Of a stretch of DNA of 60,000 bases, positions 56,861 to 60,000 are shown piece by piece. This stretch comes from Diphasiastrum complanatum (Eukaryota; Streptophyta; Lycopodiopsida; Lycopodiales; Lycopodiaceae), in NCBI GenBank assembly GCA_029204225.1, contig CM055114.1, forward strand, positions 14,655,371 through 14,715,370, written 5' to 3'. Position 1 is the first letter of the stretch. Each line of letters opens with the position of its first letter. Below the pieces are notes generated by a model. That model ran no database searches. It was not told where the DNA came from and saw only the letters and a list, made by a program, of their open reading frames with translations. A program made the translations under genes and the position numbers.

Positions 56861-56910
<50 letters not shown>
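56861..56910. repeat. (TA)n tract, right border of element B
   Basis: 25 TA units, the counterpart of 44,822-44,865. Confidence 0.98.
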
Positions 56911-56912
<2 letters not shown>

Positions 56913-58677
56913 ACTCAAACTTAATAGCTTTGAGTTTTAACCTTGGATACGCCTAGATATTTTCACCCTTAAGTTCCAATCTAGAATAACTTAAGGTGTC
57001 CCAAGACTTCATTACATGAAGCCTTGACTTCTGGTTCATGCTAAATATCCAACTTCGTATGAGTTGGGATAATCTCCACAATCCAACTTATTCCCAACCA
57101 ACTGGGAAATAATTCCAACCAAAAGTTTCCTATGTATCTTATGCACACAACCCTCTAGATGAGTCCCATAATGACTAATAATGGTTGTGACTCATAAGCA
57201 ATACATGTAACCAGCAATTTCGAATAACAGTTTCACATTGTAAGGTCACTCAACTAACTCAAAAATAATATACTTGACTCATGTAGTTGTTCCCGATTTG
57301 GAAATGACTGAATGTCTGTTGTAGGCCTATTCATTTTTTAAACACCACATTCAACTTGATTTTAAATCTCCCTTAAGTTAATAAGCTGAAATAATTTATC
57401 AACTTGTGAGTAATTGTCTCCTGACAATTCTCATCAATATGCCTATGTTTTAATACTGCATGCAAAATAAACCCAATCAAAGGAATAGATAATCTAGAAA
57501 ATCTACACTCATAATACAGTCAAACATCTATGCAGACAGTTGTTATGTGAGAATTTTGAACTTTATAAACAGAAAATCAATGGAATTTCTTCCTTGCCAC
57601 ACCTAAAATCCAACTTCCACCAATTTTTAGATTTGACCTCTATCAAAATCTCCATCCTTTCCCCGTGGATGTCTAAATCTTATGCCATTATGAATGTAAC
57701 CAATCACCACAAACTCATATGAGAATTAATCGAAATTCACAAGGGCAGTGGACATACAATTTGTCCTCCAAACAAAGTTCCAAGCAGACCCGTTACAATC
57801 AATATTCCAATTTTTCTTTTGAACTTTCGTATTCTAGGGTTTCTAATCAAGTGCAGCAAAAGGGGTGTCATAAATCATGCACCAGGACTTCCCTAAACAG
57901 CAACGTGGACCAACGAGCATTCAAAGAACAAGTTTCACTGCCCACATTCTTCACCAACCCAAACCTCTATACCTCTCGAAGTCCAGCTGCTTCAAGCATG
58001 CTGATTGCTTCAAGAGTACAAGGAGCATTTTTCAACGTCAATGCATCTTGCATCCCATGTTGCATTTACCATACAGAAAACCAACAAACAATATCAACAA
58101 GCTAAATCTTCTCACATCTCAATGCTGGCAAACATCCCCTGAAAGCATGGAAATATAGAACCGTCACGGAGAGGTAGCAAGCATAATGGGTGTGATGACT
58201 TACCGCAATTGCATGGACAGAGAGGGAGTGGAAAGTCGAGGCATGTTGAGGAGGAACATGTGCTTGCTCAACGCCATCACTGCCTTCAAATGATCACCAT
58301 AACCCAACTCATTATGTGAAGAAGTTGTTGGAGCTGCCTTTGCTTTGTTGATGAGCTTGCTCAAGCATTTCATCATTTTGTTGCAATGATCCATTAGGAT
58401 TATGCCACCCCTTTGGCATCAAGTTATTCCCACCAAGATTTTCTAGTTTGGATTGAGTTTTGGAGTTGTGGGTTGGGGAGTATGGGGGGAGTATGCATCT
58501 TAGAAGCACTAGCAAGTGGGAGGATCATTCGCGCGTAGCCCAAGTTCTCTCTTGCCACGGGGAGCTTTAGCAAAGTGCCACATGGCAAAAGTCCTCCTTT
58601 AATCTCATAATTGAACCACCTTCTTCTCTGCGCCTCGGTCTGAGTCTTGCATAGATAGGCATTCAATGTCAAGTTCA
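56911..58677. other. AT-rich DNA without a supported gene
   Basis: No domain or RNA gene. On the minus strand a possible exon ends at a good donor, TTGCG/GTAAGTCATC (58,202-58,203), preceded by Gln/Asn/Ser-rich frames (58,515-58,204). Nothing downstream supports a gene. Confidence 0.45.
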
Positions 58678-58679
58678 GA

Positions 58680-58755
58680 AAGATGCCCATCCAAGGGTGG
58701 ACATGTGAGAGAGTGAGACTATCTCACTTGATGCCGACCCTTGGATGGGCATCTT
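58680..58755. repeat. Perfect 19-bp inverted repeat (hairpin)
   Basis: AAGATGCCCATCCAAGGGT at 58,680-58,698 is the exact reverse complement of 58,737-58,755, with a 38-base spacer. It could be the termini of a tiny MITE or a cruciform. No target duplication was evident. Confidence 0.85.
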
Positions 58756-58894
58756 CTTTTACTTGGCCTTTGCAAGGACTAGCACAAGGCTTTTTTCGCT
58801 TAATGCCCATATATATGTGAACTTTTTTTTCTTTAATGTGAGCAGAGGCAAACATGCCCCATGCAAATGATAAAGTAAGTACACTCACATTGCG

Positions 58895-59350
58895 TGATCA
58901 TTTGGTGAGCACAAACAATGTGCTCAAGTGATTGTACAAATCATACATGATTGCACCTAGTAGTACAATGCAAGGCAATGTTTTGGGCCAATTATTGATC
59001 ACCATGTGGCAAAATAATTTCATTGTTAGTGCATTATTAGTCAAAACACAAAACTTGAAAGTCCCTAGCAACTACATTAAATACAAAGAGTAAAAATCAA
59101 CTAGCATGTAACCTTGACTGTTAATTCTAAACTAATAACATATTTACCATGTCAATTGTATCTCATGACATAGAGTTCGCTCAAGTGGTCATATTGATCA
59201 TACGTGATTGTACCTGATCGTACATCACATGGTGGAATTTTGGAATAATTATTGATCACCACGTGGCAAAAGATTATTATTAAGACACGGTTAGTCATAA
59301 CATGTAGCTTGCAAGTCAATAAGAACTAAATTCAATACAAAGATCGAAAC
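58895..59350. repeat. Diverged direct repeat, two ~185-bp copies
   Basis: Copies at about 58,910-59,095 and 59,165-59,350 share GCTCAAGTG, ATCATACRTGATTG.ACC, AATTATTGATCACCA and GTGGCAAAA in order. No coding. Confidence 0.7.
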
Positions 59351-60000
59351 TCAACCAAGACAAAAGCTTGATTGAGGAGTTTATACTAAAAAAAATTATC
59401 CATTAAATGTAATAATGTCATTATTAAGAACATGTTTTCATAATCTATGTTGATTATGCCATCCTATGCATATGCTACTAGCAAATTGGCTTCTATGTGA
59501 TGCTGAGGAAATACATCATTGACCTACCTCAATGAGGAAGAGTGGGTTGATGTTGACCAAATAACAAAGTCGTCCAACATACTAATGATAAATGTAAGAT
59601 AAAAACTATAGAGTGACTTCTTCTTTTGTTTTTTGCCAATGAACTACCATTCGAAAATAGCATTGAAGGATGAATGACTATTGTTGAAAGTAAATCCAAG
59701 CTATAAAAATGCTAAATTTATGAAAAGTTAAGAATCACAAAACATTTATTTGGAATAATAAGGTCCTTTTCCAAATGGCACAAACGTCGAATTTTGATGG
59801 ATTTGAAATTGGTCGGATTTCAATGTCTATTTTGAAATTTGAATCCGGCTGCTGATCCTTCCATTTTCCACTCACTCGATTGAATTACAGGTTTTTGCTC
59901 TTGCAATTTAAAGGTGCAATGTTGATGTTGGGATGCCACCAGTGCTTAATTTGCTACTTCTAAGGGCAATTATTGATTGATTGGAGTTATTTGATGCATG
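59351..60000. other. AT-rich noncoding end of window
   Basis: Nothing recognisable. Confidence 0.5.

Noticed and set aside
44196-56910. Bacterial or viral origin for the palindromic word arrays
   Set aside because: The arrays are tied to hAT-coding and (TA)n-bounded units with introns in the transposase, which fits a plant nuclear transposon family.
58201-58690. Possible minus-strand exon with a GTAAGT donor
   Set aside because: The frames change across the segment, and no acceptor, partner exon or domain could be found. Kept only as a note in the noncoding entry.

Overview
The window looks like nuclear DNA of a land plant with a large, repeat-rich genome. The grounds are GT-AG introns, plant-type Ty1/copia and chromodomain Ty3/gypsy remnants, a PIF1-helicase Helitron remnant, hAT transposase genes, interstitial CCCTAAA telomere-like motifs and many long (AG)n, (GT)n and (TA)n tracts. 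The species cannot be fixed from sequence alone. No tRNA, rRNA or CRISPR array was seen. Almost every coding stretch is a transposon relic.

Layout. 0.3-3.6 kb: integrase-deleted copia relic. 3.7-4.2 kb: Ty3 integrase tail. 5.0-6.3 kb: decayed unidentified ORF. 6.7-7.3 kb: minisatellite and (AG)n. 8.2-10.4 kb: Helitron helicase relic, minus strand. 10.4-20.7 kb: interleaved LTR elements (two ~620-bp LTR-like and two ~650-bp LTR copies, copia gag/protease, a Ty3 RT/RNase H scrap). 20.7-26.9 kb: mostly noncoding, with a copia integrase scrap, a LINE-like scrap and microsatellites. 27.0-30.4 kb: the one apparently functional host gene, minus strand. Its seven consecutive exons join into one open frame of 536 codons plus stop and encode an AsmA-like membrane-anchored protein; its 5' exon(s) were not found. 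31-41 kb: a mosaic of chromodomain Ty3/gypsy and copia pieces, including an inversion and an integrase deletion. 41-44.2 kb and 56.9-60 kb: mostly featureless AT-rich DNA.

The most unusual part is 44.2-56.9 kb. It is a chain of elements separated by (TA)n tracts. Many ends show the same plan: (TA)n, often a short TATCATAG or TTGCAG motif, a cluster of short self-complementary GC-rich words (GCGTCCGG, GGTACC, GAATCGC or TTCCGGAACGCG types), a poly(A)/poly(T) stretch, then the core. Two large members carry hAT transposase genes (BED finger, DUF659 core, hAT dimerisation domain). They face each other as one imperfect ~12-kb inverted repeat, copy A at 44.87-51.18 kb and internally deleted copy B at 53.64-56.86 kb. 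Small non-coding members lie on the outer side and in the loop. Two of these, at 51.45-52.26 and 52.32-53.12 kb, share a G-rich core but have different word arrays at their ends.

Inferred working: a hAT-like transposase, perhaps guided by C-terminal AT-hook-like motifs, inserts into (TA)n microsatellites. The GC-rich words may be its subterminal binding sites, and small members may be mobilised in trans. Known parallels are the subterminal repeats of Ac/hAT elements and the rice Micron elements found in (TA)n. The combination seen here is not one I recognise.
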